NCBI RefSeq assembly: GCF_001429285.1 | Contig: NZ_LMJJ01000034.1 | Span: 249,159 to 313,158 of the forward strand | Reading direction: 5' to 3' | Origin: Ensifer sp. Root278 | GTDB taxonomy: Bacteria; Pseudomonadota; Alphaproteobacteria; Rhizobiales; Rhizobiaceae | Length of the DNA stretch: 64,000 nucleotides | In this document: positions 43,797-52,922 of the stretch, piece by piece | How the letters are laid out: every line of letters starts with the position of its first letter | How positions within the stretch are numbered: the stretch's first letter is position 1 | Program-made: the position numbers and the translations under genes | The notes under the pieces: generated by a model | Database searches by the model: none | Seen by the model: the letters and a program-made list of their open reading frames with translations, nothing else | What the model was told of the DNA's origin: nothing

Positions 43797-45500
43797 TCAG
43801 GCGGCCGGCGCCGGCGCGGGGCCGGTCAGCCGCTGCGTGAGCCAATTGTAGGACATGTGCAGGAGCAGGCCGGCGAGCGCGACAAGCGAGATCACGGCGG
43901 CAAGCAGGAATGCGTCGTTGTAGGCAAGGATGTAGGCTTCGCGGGTGACCTGCTGCGACAGGAGCACGGTGCCCTCGCCACCCAGCAAGGTCTTGTCGCC
44001 CATCACTTTGCTATAGGCGGCGGAGAGCTGGTTGACGCGCTGGGCAACCAACGGGTTCGACAAGACGATCTGTTCGGAGAGAATGTTGGAGTGGAATTTT
44101 TCACGGATCGTTACGAAGGTGCCGAAGGCTGCGGAGCCGATCAGGCTGCCGATGCTCTGGGTGAAGAGGAAGATCACGATGAAGCTCAGGATATAGCTCG
44201 GCCCCTTCGCAAGCGCCGCCTTGAAGCCGCGCGCCATGGCCGGCGGCAGGAAGAGCGCAGTGCCCGAGGCAATCATCGCCTGGCTCAGATACATCTGCTC
44301 GGGCCGTGTCAGGCTCGTCGCCTGGCTGTCCATGTAGGCGCCGGTCGCCATCAGGCCGAGCGCCAGGACGTGCACACTCTCTGCATGCTGCGGGTTCATC
44401 AGCACGGCACAGAGCAGGCCGCCGGCTATCGCCGCGGCAAGGATGATCCAATACAGCGTCGCGACCTGTTCGAATTGGAGGCCGAGCTGTTGATAGAAAT
44501 TCGTCGCGATCGTGGACTGCTCGGAGGCAACCAGGCGGAAGACGAGCAGAACGGCAGCAAGGTGCACGATCTCCTTCGAGGCGATCCAGCGTATGTCGAT
44601 CAACGGCACCTTGCGATGGAGTTCAATCAGCACCACGGTCGTCAGTGTTGCGATTGAAACGACCAGAAGGACGCCGAGCCAGGGTGCCTCGAACCACCAG
44701 TAGAGACGCCCCATGGTCAACACGATGGCCAGGCAGCCGAAGGCAACGGCAACGAGCAGATAGCTCAGGATATCCATGCGCTGGATGACCTTGGCATGCG
44801 GCACCGGCGTCAGAGGCAGCAGATAGATGATCGGCAGCGCGATCAGTGCCAACGCCATTTCGAGCGTGTAGAGCGCATGCCACTGGCCGTATTCGATCAG
44901 GGTCGGCGAGATGAGACGGGTAATCGGCGCGGAGATCGTCGTGCAGGTGAGCGCCAGTGCCAGACCGACCGTCAGCTTGCGCGCCGGCGGAAAGGCTTCG
45001 AGCATGTAGAGAAAGCCGAGCGTCGACATCGGCGCAGCAGCAATGCCGCTGATGAAGCGGACGACGATGGCCGAATGCAGGTCGGAAACGAAGACGTTCA
45101 TCAGCGATACGATGACGAAGCCGACGATGCTGATTTCGGCAAAGCGGCGCAGCCCGTATTGAGCGCGAATCTTCACCAGCGCGATCGACAGGCTGACATT
45201 GGGCGCCATGTAGGCCGCCGACAGCCAGCCGGCCTCGACCGAGGTCGCCGAGAGCGAACCCTGGATCTGCGTCAGATTGGCAAGCGCCAGGTTCATGCCC
45301 AGGCCCTGCGTCAGGAACAGGAGAACCGAACCGACGACATAGACCGCCGATAGTGCCAGGCTTTTGTCGACCGGCATTGGGGCGGGCGCCGGGACCGGCG
45401 CAGCAGGCGAAATTTCCTCCTGGTCGTCGCCGGCCGCGCCCGTCTCCAGCGGAGCGGCGTTGCGATTGTCGTTTGCAGCAGCAGTGGCGACTGCGCTCAT
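43797..45500 (-). CDS. EmrB-like MFS multidrug efflux transporter (DHA2, 14 TM)
   Basis: A 567-aa proton-driven drug exporter with a roughly 45-residue Pro/Ala-rich cytoplasmic N-terminus and fourteen hydrophobic segments. SVEAGWLSAAYMAPNVSLSIAL and GFLYMLEAFPPARKL occupy the positions of the DHA2 motifs. GGGAG eight bases upstream favours ATG at 45500 over an in-frame GTG at 45509. It lies between a MarR regulator (5 bases upstream) and an HlyD adaptor (18 bases downstream). In S. meliloti, as I recall, EmrAB pumps respond to flavonoids; here that is inference. Confidence 0.9.
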   Translation of the reverse strand: MSAVATAAANDNRNAAPLETGAAGDDQEEISPAAPVPAPAPMPVDKSLALSAVYVVGSVLLFLTQGLGMNLALANLTQIQGSLSATSVEAGWLSAAYMAPNVSLSIALVKIRAQYGLRRFAEISIVGFVIVSLMNVFVSDLHSAIVVRFISGIAAAPMSTLGFLYMLEAFPPARKLTVGLALALTCTTISAPITRLISPTLIEYGQWHALYTLEMALALIALPIIYLLPLTPVPHAKVIQRMDILSYLLVAVAFGCLAIVLTMGRLYWWFEAPWLGVLLVVSIATLTTVVLIELHRKVPLIDIRWIASKEIVHLAAVLLVFRLVASEQSTIATNFYQQLGLQFEQVATLYWIILAAAIAGGLLCAVLMNPQHAESVHVLALGLMATGAYMDSQATSLTRPEQMYLSQAMIASGTALFLPPAMARGFKAALAKGPSYILSFIVIFLFTQSIGSLIGSAAFGTFVTIREKFHSNILSEQIVLSNPLVAQRVNQLSAAYSKVMGDKTLLGGEGTVLLSQQVTREAYILAYNDAFLLAAVISLVALAGLLLHMSYNWLTQRLTGPAPAPAA

Positions 45501-45505
45501 CGCCG

Positions 45506-45949
45506 TCACTCCCGCGCCAGCGACTGGACGTTATCGGCGATCGCCCGCACCACCCGCTGCGTCACGGCAAGTTCGGCGGCATCGATACCTTGCAGCACTT
45601 CCGCCCGGATCTCGTCGGCAAGCCGCAGGATTTCGTCAGCGACCGAGCGACCGAACTCAGTCATATGGATCTGCTTGGCGCGCCGGTCGGAGGCCTCGAC
45701 CCGCCGTTCGATGAAACCTTGCTTCTCCATGCCATCGAGCAGACGCACCAGTGTCGGCGTTTCAATATCGAGCTCATCGGCCAGCTCGCGCTGGTTCAAA
45801 CCATCCTTCCGGGTCAAGGCGAAGAGCGCTCGGGCCCGCGACAGCGTGAGACCCCTCTCCTTCACTCGAGCATCGAACACGGCCCGCAGCTTGCGATTGA
45901 CCAGCGACAGGGCATCGAACAATTCGCGGTTCACGGTGGGCTGATACAT
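45506..45949 (-). CDS. MarR family regulator of the efflux operon (EmrR-like)
   Basis: A winged-helix repressor of 147 aa: N-terminal dimer helices, HTH LNQRELADELDIETPTLVRLLDGMEKQGFI and wing EASDRRAKQIHMTEFGR. The start at 45949 (MYQPTVNREL) has GGAAAAG upstream and leaves a plausible leader from the promoter at 45993-46021; the in-frame ATG at 45964 would have no ribosome site. It ends five bases before the EmrB-like gene. It probably represses the operon through the palindrome at 45970-45979 and is released by a drug ligand. Confidence 0.9.
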   Translation of the reverse strand: MYQPTVNRELFDALSLVNRKLRAVFDARVKERGLTLSRARALFALTRKDGLNQRELADELDIETPTLVRLLDGMEKQGFIERRVEASDRRAKQIHMTEFGRSVADEILRLADEIRAEVLQGIDAAELAVTQRVVRAIADNVQSLARE

Positions 45950-45969
45950 TGGTATCTTTTCCATATTAC

Positions 45970-45979
45970 TAGCATGCTA
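45970..45979. promoter_or_regulatory. Palindromic operator of the emr operon
   Basis: TAGCATGCTA is a perfect 10-bp palindrome, in context ATTAGCATGCTAGTAAT (minus strand). It lies about +7 to +16 from the predicted start of the minus-strand promoter, a usual place for MarR-type repression. Confidence 0.55.
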
Positions 45980-45992
45980 ATTATTTTGACTC

Positions 45993-46021
45993 TATCTAAT
46001 CCAAATGCGGGGGATTTTCAA
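45993..46021 (-). promoter_or_regulatory. Promoter of the emrRBA operon
   Basis: On the minus strand, TTGAAA and TAGATA are separated by 17 bases. Transcription would start near 45986, just before the palindrome at 45970-45979. The remaining 46022-46283 should carry the dnaB promoter; a 7-bp GGGGGAG / CTCCCCC dyad (46039-46064) is the only structure I see there. Confidence 0.5.
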
Positions 46022-46283
46022 GATCAGGATTTTGAGGTGGGGGAGGACGGCGCTAGACTCCCCCATGCCCGGAAGGCTCGGGTGATTCGTCGCGTCAACG
46101 GCCAATTTTGTGGCAAGGCGAGATTCTACGCTTTTGTGAACCTGACCTGTGGATCAGTCGAACAACGGGAAAAGCGCGAGGCTGCGATGAGACGCTTTGC
46201 GAGTGTGTCCCCCCTGCACTTGACCCGGCTCGCGGTAGATCGCAAACCGGTGCCACACCAGACAAAGGCAGAGATAAAACGAC

Positions 46284-47786
46284 ATGAATGACGCGGCGCG
46301 AAAGCTATCCCCTATCGGCAAGGATCAGGCGGACCAGCACTATCGCGAGGCGCCGAACAACCTTGAAGCCGAACAGGCTTTGCTCGGCGCGATCCTCGTC
46401 AACAACGACGCCTTCTATCGTGTCTCGGACTTCCTGAAGCCCGTGCATCTGCACGAGCCGCTGCACCGCAAGATCTTCGAGGTTGCCGGTGATATCATCC
46501 GCATGGGCAAGACCGCGAACCCCGTCACCATCAAGACCTTCCTCAAGGCCGACGAGAAGGTCGGTGACCTGACCGTCGCGCAGTACCTTGCGCGTCTCGC
46601 TGCCGAAGCCGTGTCGATCATCAACGCGGAAGACTACGGCCGCGCGATCTACGACCTCGCTCTTCGCCGTTCGCTGATCACGATCGGCGAGGACATGGTC
46701 AATATCGCCTATGACGCGCCACTCGACATGCCGCCGCAGGGCCAGATCGAAGATGCCGAGCGTCGCCTGTTCGAACTCGCCGAGACCGGCCGCTACGACG
46801 GCGGCTTCCAGTCGTTCAACGATGCCGTGGCGCTTGCGATCGACATGGCGGGTGCGGCCTTCGAGCGCGACGGCAGCCTCTCGGGCATTTCGACCGGCAT
46901 CCATTCGCTGGATGGCCGCATGGGCGGCCTGCAGCGCTCGGACTTGATCGTGCTTGCCGGACGTCCGGGCATGGGCAAGACCTCGCTTGCCACCAACATC
47001 GCCTACAACATCGCTGCCGCCTACGAGCCGGAAGTCCAGGCGGACGGTTCGTTCAAGGCCAGGAACGGCGGCGTCGTCGGCTTCTACTCGCTCGAAATGT
47101 CGTCCGAACAGCTCGCCACCCGTATCATCTCCGAACAGACCGAGGTCTCCTCGTCGAAGATCCGCCGCGGTGACATTTCCGAGGCCGACTTCGAGAAGCT
47201 CGTCGCCTGCTCGCAGATGATGCAGAAGGTGCCGCTCTATATCGACCAGACCGGTGGTATCTCGATCGCCCAGCTTTCCGCACGCGCCCGGCGCCTGAAG
47301 CGCCAGCGCGGCCTCGACTGCCTGGTGGTGGACTATATCCAGCTCATGACCGGCTCGGGCAAGTCGAGCGACAACCGCGTGCAGGAAATCACCCAGATCA
47401 CCACCGGCCTCAAGGCGCTCGGCAAGGAACTGAACGTTCCGATCATCGCATTGTCGCAGCTCTCCCGTCAGGTGGAGAGCCGCGAAGACAAGCGCCCGCA
47501 GCTCTCCGACCTTCGTGAATCGGGCTCGATCGAGCAGGACGCCGACGTCGTGCTCTTCGTGTTCCGCGAGGAATACTACGTGAAGAACCTGGAGCCGCGC
47601 GACGAGTTCGATCCGAAGTACGAAGAGTGGAAGATGAAGATGGAGCAGGTGAAGGGCACGGCGGACGTGATTATCGCCAAGCAGCGTCACGGACCGACCG
47701 GCACCGTGAAGCTCGCCTTCCAGTCGGAATTCACGCGCTTCACCGATCTCGCCGATCCCTCCTTCACCCAGTACGAAGAACACTAG
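46284..47786 (+). CDS. dnaB: Replicative DNA helicase
   Basis: A 500-aa hexameric helicase unwinding DNA at the fork and recruiting primase. The N-terminal domain (APNNLEAEQALLGAILVNNDAF) is followed by the RecA-like domain with Walker A GRPGMGKTSLA and Walker B LDCLVVDYIQLM. QRHGPTGTVKLAFQSEFTRF closes the protein. The full-length frame contains no intein. A 15-bp perfect hairpin follows the stop. Confidence 0.97.
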   Translation: MNDAARKLSPIGKDQADQHYREAPNNLEAEQALLGAILVNNDAFYRVSDFLKPVHLHEPLHRKIFEVAGDIIRMGKTANPVTIKTFLKADEKVGDLTVAQYLARLAAEAVSIINAEDYGRAIYDLALRRSLITIGEDMVNIAYDAPLDMPPQGQIEDAERRLFELAETGRYDGGFQSFNDAVALAIDMAGAAFERDGSLSGISTGIHSLDGRMGGLQRSDLIVLAGRPGMGKTSLATNIAYNIAAAYEPEVQADGSFKARNGGVVGFYSLEMSSEQLATRIISEQTEVSSSKIRRGDISEADFEKLVACSQMMQKVPLYIDQTGGISIAQLSARARRLKRQRGLDCLVVDYIQLMTGSGKSSDNRVQEITQITTGLKALGKELNVPIIALSQLSRQVESREDKRPQLSDLRESGSIEQDADVVLFVFREEYYVKNLEPRDEFDPKYEEWKMKMEQVKGTADVIIAKQRHGPTGTVKLAFQSEFTRFTDLADPSFTQYEEH

Positions 47787-47805
47787 AGTTCCGTGGGGGC
47801 GGCCG

Positions 47806-47846
47806 GAGCGGGCTGGGAAAAATGTTTGCGGTTTCCCAGCCCGCTC
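47806..47846 (+). terminator. Strong hairpin after dnaB
   Basis: Perfect 15-bp arms GAGCGGGCTGGGAAA / TTTCCCAGCCCGCTC with an 11-base loop, 20 bases past the dnaB stop. No T-run follows, so it may be a rho-dependent or mRNA-protecting hairpin. Its AGCGGG/CCCGCT ends resemble those of the repeat at 37973-38022. Confidence 0.5.
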
Positions 47847-47896
47847 TACTTCACAACGAGCCGCCCAAGCGTGATGGGCTCAACCGGCACCGCCTT

Positions 47897-48208
47897 TTAC
47901 CAGGCACCGCCTAGAACCTGACGCAACAACGCCACCGAAACCACGCCGACGGCAACGGATGCCAAGAGCGGCAGCCTGGTTGCAGCAACGGCCGTCGCCG
48001 CAGCGGCAATCGTTTCGGCCGGGCCGGTGACCAGTGCCGTCGGAGCGATGACCGCCATCAGAACCGCTGGCGGAATGGCCTCGAGGGCGCGCTTCTGGTT
48101 TTCTCCGATCGTCACATAGCGGATCAGCACGAGACCGCCGATGCGGGTCGCGACCGTCGCGACTGCCATGGCCAGGATCGCAAGCAAAGTGTTGAGATCG
48201 ACGCTCAT
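47897..48208 (-). CDS. azlD: AzlD family branched-chain amino acid export subunit
   Basis: A 103-aa membrane protein with about three to four hydrophobic segments: LNTLLAILAMAVATVATRIGGLVLI, AIPPAVLMAVIAP and a C-terminal LLASVAVGVVSVALL. It pairs with AzlC, the larger subunit, to export branched-chain amino acids or analogues. Its ATG overlaps the azlC stop by four bases. Confidence 0.9.
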   Translation of the reverse strand: MSVDLNTLLAILAMAVATVATRIGGLVLIRYVTIGENQKRALEAIPPAVLMAVIAPTALVTGPAETIAAAATAVAATRLPLLASVAVGVVSVALLRQVLGGAW

Positions 48209-48921
48209 GCGTGGGCCTCCTTGTGTCCGCCTGAAAGCATAGCCACGACGACGCCGGCTGCAGCACCCGCCGCAATGTACCAGACGCCCGGCAGCAATTG
48301 ATGCGTGACCACCGCCGCACAAGCGCTCGCGGCCAGAACGGCACCCGTTTCGCGCCCCTTCCAGAAACCCATGACCAGGATGATGAAAACGGCAGGGAAT
48401 GCGAAGTCGAGGCCGATGACCTTGGGATCGCCCAGCAGGGCGCCAACCATCGCGCCCGTCAGGCTCGTCAGGACCCAGGCGCAGTAGAAGGGCACGGCAA
48501 GGCCGGCATACCAGGCGGGCGTGAGTTTGCCATTGCTCGCGCGCATCTCGGCCATGGCCCAGATTTCATCGGCGAGAAGCAGCATCGAGGCATAGCGCGC
48601 CGGCCCGGAGAAACCGTCAAGCTTGCTGCCGATCGAAGCGCTCATCAGCACATGGCGGATGTTGACGAGCAGTGCCGAGAAGCCGAGTGCGGCCCAGGAC
48701 GCCGGATGTGTCCAGATATCCATGGCGACGAATTGCGATCCACCGGCAAAGACCAGTGCGCTCATCAGCGTCACCTCCGCCGGCGTCAGCCCCTTGGCCG
48801 CCGCCACGGCACCGAACACCAGGCCGATCGGCATGACGGCGACGATCAGCGGCGTCATCGCGATCGCCGCGGCCCGAAATTCCTGCAACGCATTTCTTAC
48901 CTGCAACGTCCCTGTCTCCAT
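48205..48921 (-). CDS. azlC: AzlC family branched-chain amino acid exporter
   Basis: A 238-aa membrane protein of the AzlC/YgaZ family. PIGLVFGAVAAAKGLTPAEVTLMSALVFAGGSQFVAMDIW and the LLVNIRHVLMSASI segment are diagnostic. About five to six hydrophobic segments span the rest. In Bacillus, azlC with azlD confers 4-azaleucine resistance by export. It lies downstream of a broken AraC-type regulator on the same strand, likely its former controller. Confidence 0.9.
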   Translation of the reverse strand: METGTLQVRNALQEFRAAAIAMTPLIVAVMPIGLVFGAVAAAKGLTPAEVTLMSALVFAGGSQFVAMDIWTHPASWAALGFSALLVNIRHVLMSASIGSKLDGFSGPARYASMLLLADEIWAMAEMRASNGKLTPAWYAGLAVPFYCAWVLTSLTGAMVGALLGDPKVIGLDFAFPAVFIILVMGFWKGRETGAVLAASACAAVVTHQLLPGVWYIAAGAAAGVVVAMLSGGHKEAHA

Positions 48922-48979
48922 TCACACGAAACGGAGAACGTCTATAGGCGGAAGCGGGTCCCGTATTGAACGAAAGTGA

Positions 48980-49836
48980 TCAGCCGGCGCGGAAGGCGCC
49001 GGGTGTTACGCCGGTGCGCGCCTTGAAGTGGCGGCTGAAATGCGCCTGATCGGCGAAGCCACACTGATAGGCCGCATCCACCGCCGACCAGCCATGCCTG
49101 AGCAAGGTCTTGGCGGTGCGCACGCGCTTGTCGGTCAGAAAGGCATGTGGAGTGATATGGAATTCCTTGCGGAAGGCGCGGATCAGGTGCGCGCGGCTGA
49201 GCCCTGCGACCTTGGCGAGTTCCTCGAGCCCGACGTCTTCAGCATAATTCTCGATCAGATAGTCCCGCGCCCGATGCACGGGGGACTGCTCGCGCGTCTC
49301 GATCGGGGTGATGATCGTACTGCCGTCCTCTCGAACATCGCCGCAAGCACGCCGAACATTCTTTCTTCGGCCTCGAGCGTGCCGCCTGCCACCTCAAGCG
49401 TTCGGTGCGCTTGATGAAAGGACAAGGCGAGGTCCGGATCCTGCAGCACCCGCCTCGAGAAGGACGGCGTTCCCTTGAAAGCGCGACCCGTTACGTCCTC
49501 GATGATGTTCACCAGCAGATCGGCGCTCGGATAGACCATGCGATAACGATAGCCGCTGCCGCCGGGGTGGCCGTCGTGGATTTCGTCGGGGTTGATCAGG
49601 TAGAAGAACCCAGGGCCCGCCTCCGAACGTTCGCCCTTGATCTTGCTGATCTGCGAGCCGGCCTCGATCGCGCCGATGCTGAACGTCTCATGTGCATGCG
49701 GCGCGAATTCATGGGTAATGAAGGTCGCCGTCAGACATTCCATGCCCATAAAGCGAGGATCGCGCCAGAAGCGCGTGCGCTCACCGCCTTCAATCGGCAT
49801 GACCTCTATGGCTTCTTCCTGCGAAATCGTCTGCAT
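48980..49836 (-). pseudogene. AraC family regulator disrupted by a one-base frameshift
   Basis: The N-terminal cupin sensor (MQTISQEEAIEVMPIEGG ... EVAGGTLEAEERMFGVLAAMFER) and the C-terminal AraC double HTH (VHRARDYLIENYAEDVGLEELA ... GFADQAHFSRHFKARTGVTPGAF) lie in different frames. The frames cross near 49327-49328, where GAGAGGACGG would read FERDGSTII if one G were added (GAGAGGGACGG). So a single base was lost from a G-run, or was missed in sequencing. Intact, it would be about 285 aa. Located upstream of azlC on the same strand, it is a plausible azlCD regulator. Confidence 0.82.
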
Positions 49837-49990
49837 TGGGCAACCATAGTGACCCGAGGCGATCCCGTCTTGCACAAAAGTGCTCATCCTTCCTTCAGGG
49901 CCCGCGTGACGGCGATGCGACAGGCGAGCATTTGCGACCATGGGCCGTTGGCTGTATTGCTCTTCGTATCGTCCACGAAGAGTGTCCGGC

Positions 49991-51130
49991 ATGCTCCCCC
50001 CAGAATTTCTTTCCGCCTCCAACCGCCTCACGATCGATCTCGGTGCGCTTGCCGACAATTGGCGGACGATGAATGCCCGCTCCGGCAAGGCGCGGGCGGC
50101 AGCGGTCCTGAAAGCGGACGCCTATGGCCTCGGCATCGATGACGCAGCCCCTGCCCTCTATGCCGCCGGTGCGCGCGACTTCTTCGTCGCCAATGCCGAG
50201 GAAGGTGCGGAACTGCGCCCCCTCGTTCCGGAGGGCCGCATCTACATTCTCGCGGGCATGTGGCCGGGCAACGAAGAGCTCTTCTTCGACAATGACCTGG
50301 TGCCGATCATCAATTCCGACGAGCAGCTTGCGGTGTTCATGGCGGCTCTTTCCGAGCGCGGCGACCACCCCTGCGTGCTGCATATCGATACCGGCATGAA
50401 CCGGTTGGGTCTCTCGGTCGAGGCCGCCGTGGCGCTTGCCAATGACCCGGCGCGACCCGCAAGCTTCTCGCCAGTCCTGATCATGAGCCACCTCGCCTGT
50501 GCCGACGAACCGCAGCACCCGTTGAACGCCTACCAGCTCGGGCGCTTCCGCGAAGCGACAGCTGCCTATGAGGGTGTCGATGCAAGCCTTGCCAATTCCG
50601 GCGGTGTCTTCCTGGGCGCCGACTATCATTTCGAGCTCACCCGGCCGGGCATCGCCGTCTATGGCGGCGAGGCGGTCAACGATGCCATCAACCTGATGAC
50701 CCCAGTGGTAACCGCCGAAGCCAGGATCATCCAGATCCGCGAGGTCGCGGCCGGAGGCACGGCGAGCTACGGCGCCTCCGCCCGCTTCGACAGAGACAGC
50801 CGCATCGCCACCGTCGCGGTCGGCTACGCCGACGGCTACCATCGTTCGGTCTCCGGCGGCGGCGTGACTCTACGGCAGGCAGCCCCGTCAGGGGCATTCG
50901 GCTTCCTGCACGGCAAGCGCGTGCCGCATGTGGGGCGCGTCACCATGGACCTCAGCCTGTTCGACGTCACCGACCTGCCGGCCGGTGCAGCGCGGCCGGG
51001 CGATTACATCGAGCTTTTCGGCCGAAACATCGCCATTGACGACGTGGCGCGCGCCGGCGGAACCATCGGCTATGAGCTGCTGACCAGCCTCGGGCATCGT
51101 TACATCAGGAACTATGTCGGCGCCGTCTGA
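49991..51130 (+). CDS. alr: Alanine racemase
   Basis: A 379-aa PLP enzyme interconverting L- and D-alanine for peptidoglycan. The PLP lysine is K41 in AVLKADAYGLG. The second catalytic residue is Tyr in GGTASYGASARF. HIDTGMNRLGL and MSHLACAD are typical barrel motifs, and VGRVTMDLSLFDVT lies in the C-terminal domain. ATG at 49991 was chosen over 49940, whose first residues are not Alr-like. It is divergent from the AraC remnant. Confidence 0.95.
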   Translation: MLPPEFLSASNRLTIDLGALADNWRTMNARSGKARAAAVLKADAYGLGIDDAAPALYAAGARDFFVANAEEGAELRPLVPEGRIYILAGMWPGNEELFFDNDLVPIINSDEQLAVFMAALSERGDHPCVLHIDTGMNRLGLSVEAAVALANDPARPASFSPVLIMSHLACADEPQHPLNAYQLGRFREATAAYEGVDASLANSGGVFLGADYHFELTRPGIAVYGGEAVNDAINLMTPVVTAEARIIQIREVAAGGTASYGASARFDRDSRIATVAVGYADGYHRSVSGGGVTLRQAAPSGAFGFLHGKRVPHVGRVTMDLSLFDVTDLPAGAARPGDYIELFGRNIAIDDVARAGGTIGYELLTSLGHRYIRNYVGAV

Positions 51131-51287
51131 CGTGGCTTTCCTGCATTTTCCTTGCGGCCTTCGCTAAAATTCACCTTTTGTTCCGCGTTCCGCGGCATTA
51201 TGTGACGACGAAGGTGATTCTTCGGTCGTCGGCGGCATCGCCTCGCATGTGTGCCGGCGGCTCCCAGATTTCGAAAGTCCGATCCTG

Positions 51288-52691
51288 ATGGCGAAAGCCC
51301 GTACCCAATTCATCTGCCAGAACTGCGGCACCGTCCACACCCGCTGGGCGGGCAAATGCGAAGGCTGCGGCGAATGGAACACGATCATCGAAGACGATCC
51401 GACAGCGGGCATCGGCGGCGGTCCGACGCGCGCTCCGAAGAAGGGCCGCCCGGTGGCGCTCACCACGCTTTCCGGCGAGATCGAGGACGCGCCGCGTATC
51501 CAGACCGGCATTTCGGAATTGGATCGGGTGACTGGCGGCGGCTTCGTGCGCGGCTCCGCGCTGCTCGTCGGCGGCGATCCCGGCATCGGCAAATCGACGG
51601 TGCTGATGCAGGCGGCCGCCGCACTTTCGCGCCGCAAGCACCGCGTCATCTATGTCTCCGGTGAAGAGGCCGTGGCGCAGGTGCGTCTGCGTGCGCAGCG
51701 CCTGGGTGCTGCCGATAGCGACGTGCTGCTGGCCGCAGAGACCAATGTCGAGGACATCCTGGCAACGCTTTCGGAAGGCAAGCGCCCCGATCTGGTGATC
51801 ATCGATTCGATCCAGACACTCTGGAGCGACATCGTCGATTCGGCGCCCGGCACCGTCACCCAGGTGCGCACCGGGGTGCAGGCGATGATCCGCTTCGCCA
51901 AACAGACAGGCACCGCCGTCGTGCTCGTCGGCCACGTCACCAAGGAGGGCCAGATCGCCGGCCCTCGCGTTGTCGAACACATGGTCGATGCGGTGCTTTA
52001 CTTCGAAGGCGACCGCGGCCACCACTACCGCATCCTGCGCACCGTCAAGAACCGCTTCGGCCCGACCGACGAGATCGGCGTTTTCGAAATGTCGGACAAG
52101 GGTCTGCGCGAAGTCGCCAACCCGTCGGAACTGTTCCTCGGAGAACGCAACGAAAAATCGCCGGGCGCCGCCGTCTTTGCCGGCATGGAAGGCACCCGCC
52201 CCATTCTTGTCGAAGTGCAGGCGCTCGTCGCGCCGACCTCACTCGGTACGCCGCGGCGCGCTATCGTCGGCTGGGACTCGGCCCGCCTATCGATGATCCT
52301 CGCTGTGCTCGAAGCCCATTGCGGCGTACGCCTCGGCCAGCACGACGTTTATCTCAATATCGCCGGCGGTTACCGCATTTCCGAGCCGGCCGCCGATCTA
52401 GCTGTGGCTTCCGCACTGGTTTCATCGCTTGCCGGGCTTGCCCTTCCGGCGGATTGCGTCTATTTCGGCGAAGTCAGCTTGTCGGGCGCCATCCGGCCGG
52501 TTGCGCATACCGCACAACGCCTTAAGGAAGCCGAGAAACTCGGGTTCTCGCAGGCGGTCCTGCCGTCCGCGTCCACCGAATTGCCGAAAAACGGCAATGG
52601 CCGATGGAGCGAAATGGAAAGCCTGCCGGATCTGGTGGCGCGCATCGCGGGATCGCGAAACGCGCTGAGACCGGTGGAGGACGAAGATTGA
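51288..52691 (+). CDS. radA: DNA repair protein RadA
   Basis: A 467-aa RecA-like helicase of recombinational repair. The zinc finger FICQNCGTVHTRWAGKCEGCGEW heads it. Walker A is GGDPGIGKSTV, the RadA signature KNRFG occurs in TVKNRFGPTDEIG, and a Lon-like C-terminal domain (GYRISEPAADLAVASALVSSLAG) follows. The start at 51288 (MAKARTQFICQNCG) is the usual one. Separated from alr by about 155 bases. Confidence 0.96.
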   Translation: MAKARTQFICQNCGTVHTRWAGKCEGCGEWNTIIEDDPTAGIGGGPTRAPKKGRPVALTTLSGEIEDAPRIQTGISELDRVTGGGFVRGSALLVGGDPGIGKSTVLMQAAAALSRRKHRVIYVSGEEAVAQVRLRAQRLGAADSDVLLAAETNVEDILATLSEGKRPDLVIIDSIQTLWSDIVDSAPGTVTQVRTGVQAMIRFAKQTGTAVVLVGHVTKEGQIAGPRVVEHMVDAVLYFEGDRGHHYRILRTVKNRFGPTDEIGVFEMSDKGLREVANPSELFLGERNEKSPGAAVFAGMEGTRPILVEVQALVAPTSLGTPRRAIVGWDSARLSMILAVLEAHCGVRLGQHDVYLNIAGGYRISEPAADLAVASALVSSLAGLALPADCVYFGEVSLSGAIRPVAHTAQRLKEAEKLGFSQAVLPSASTELPKNGNGRWSEMESLPDLVARIAGSRNALRPVEDED

Positions 52692-52728
52692 AGATGCGGG
52701 TGTCGCAGACCGTCCACTACTGCATAGT

Positions 52729-52823
52729 TCCTTAGATCGGGATCGATTTAAGGACAAAATTATGCAGCAGGTCTGAGCGCTACAGCGACCTTTGCGCGCC
52801 CGAAAGGACGCGCAGCGCTGTAG
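52729..52823 (+). repeat. Two-hairpin intergenic repeat, copy A
   Basis: About 95 bases between radA and cvpA. The first part pairs ATCG with CGAT and TCCTTA with TAAGGA (one mispair). The second pairs CTACAGCG with CGCTGTAG around an inner GCGCG / CGCGC. A diverged second copy lies at 63515-63609; the shared core includes GATTTAAGGACAAAA, ATGCAGCA and GCTACAGCGACCTTTGCG. It resembles rhizobial intergenic mosaic elements. Confidence 0.8.
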
Positions 52824-52922
52824 GGGCCGCGAAGAGGCTGAAAATGCCCTGAACGTCAAGCAGGGCCGATGGCGGATAGGCTTGAGGAGACCCGGACGAA
52901 CCGGGTCCGGAGTAAGGACAAA

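Noticed and set aside
49255-49340. Programmed ribosomal frameshift in the AraC gene
   Set aside because: The site GAGAGGAC is not a slippery heptamer, has no clear stimulatory structure, and regulators of this family are not known to frameshift. A lost base explains it better.
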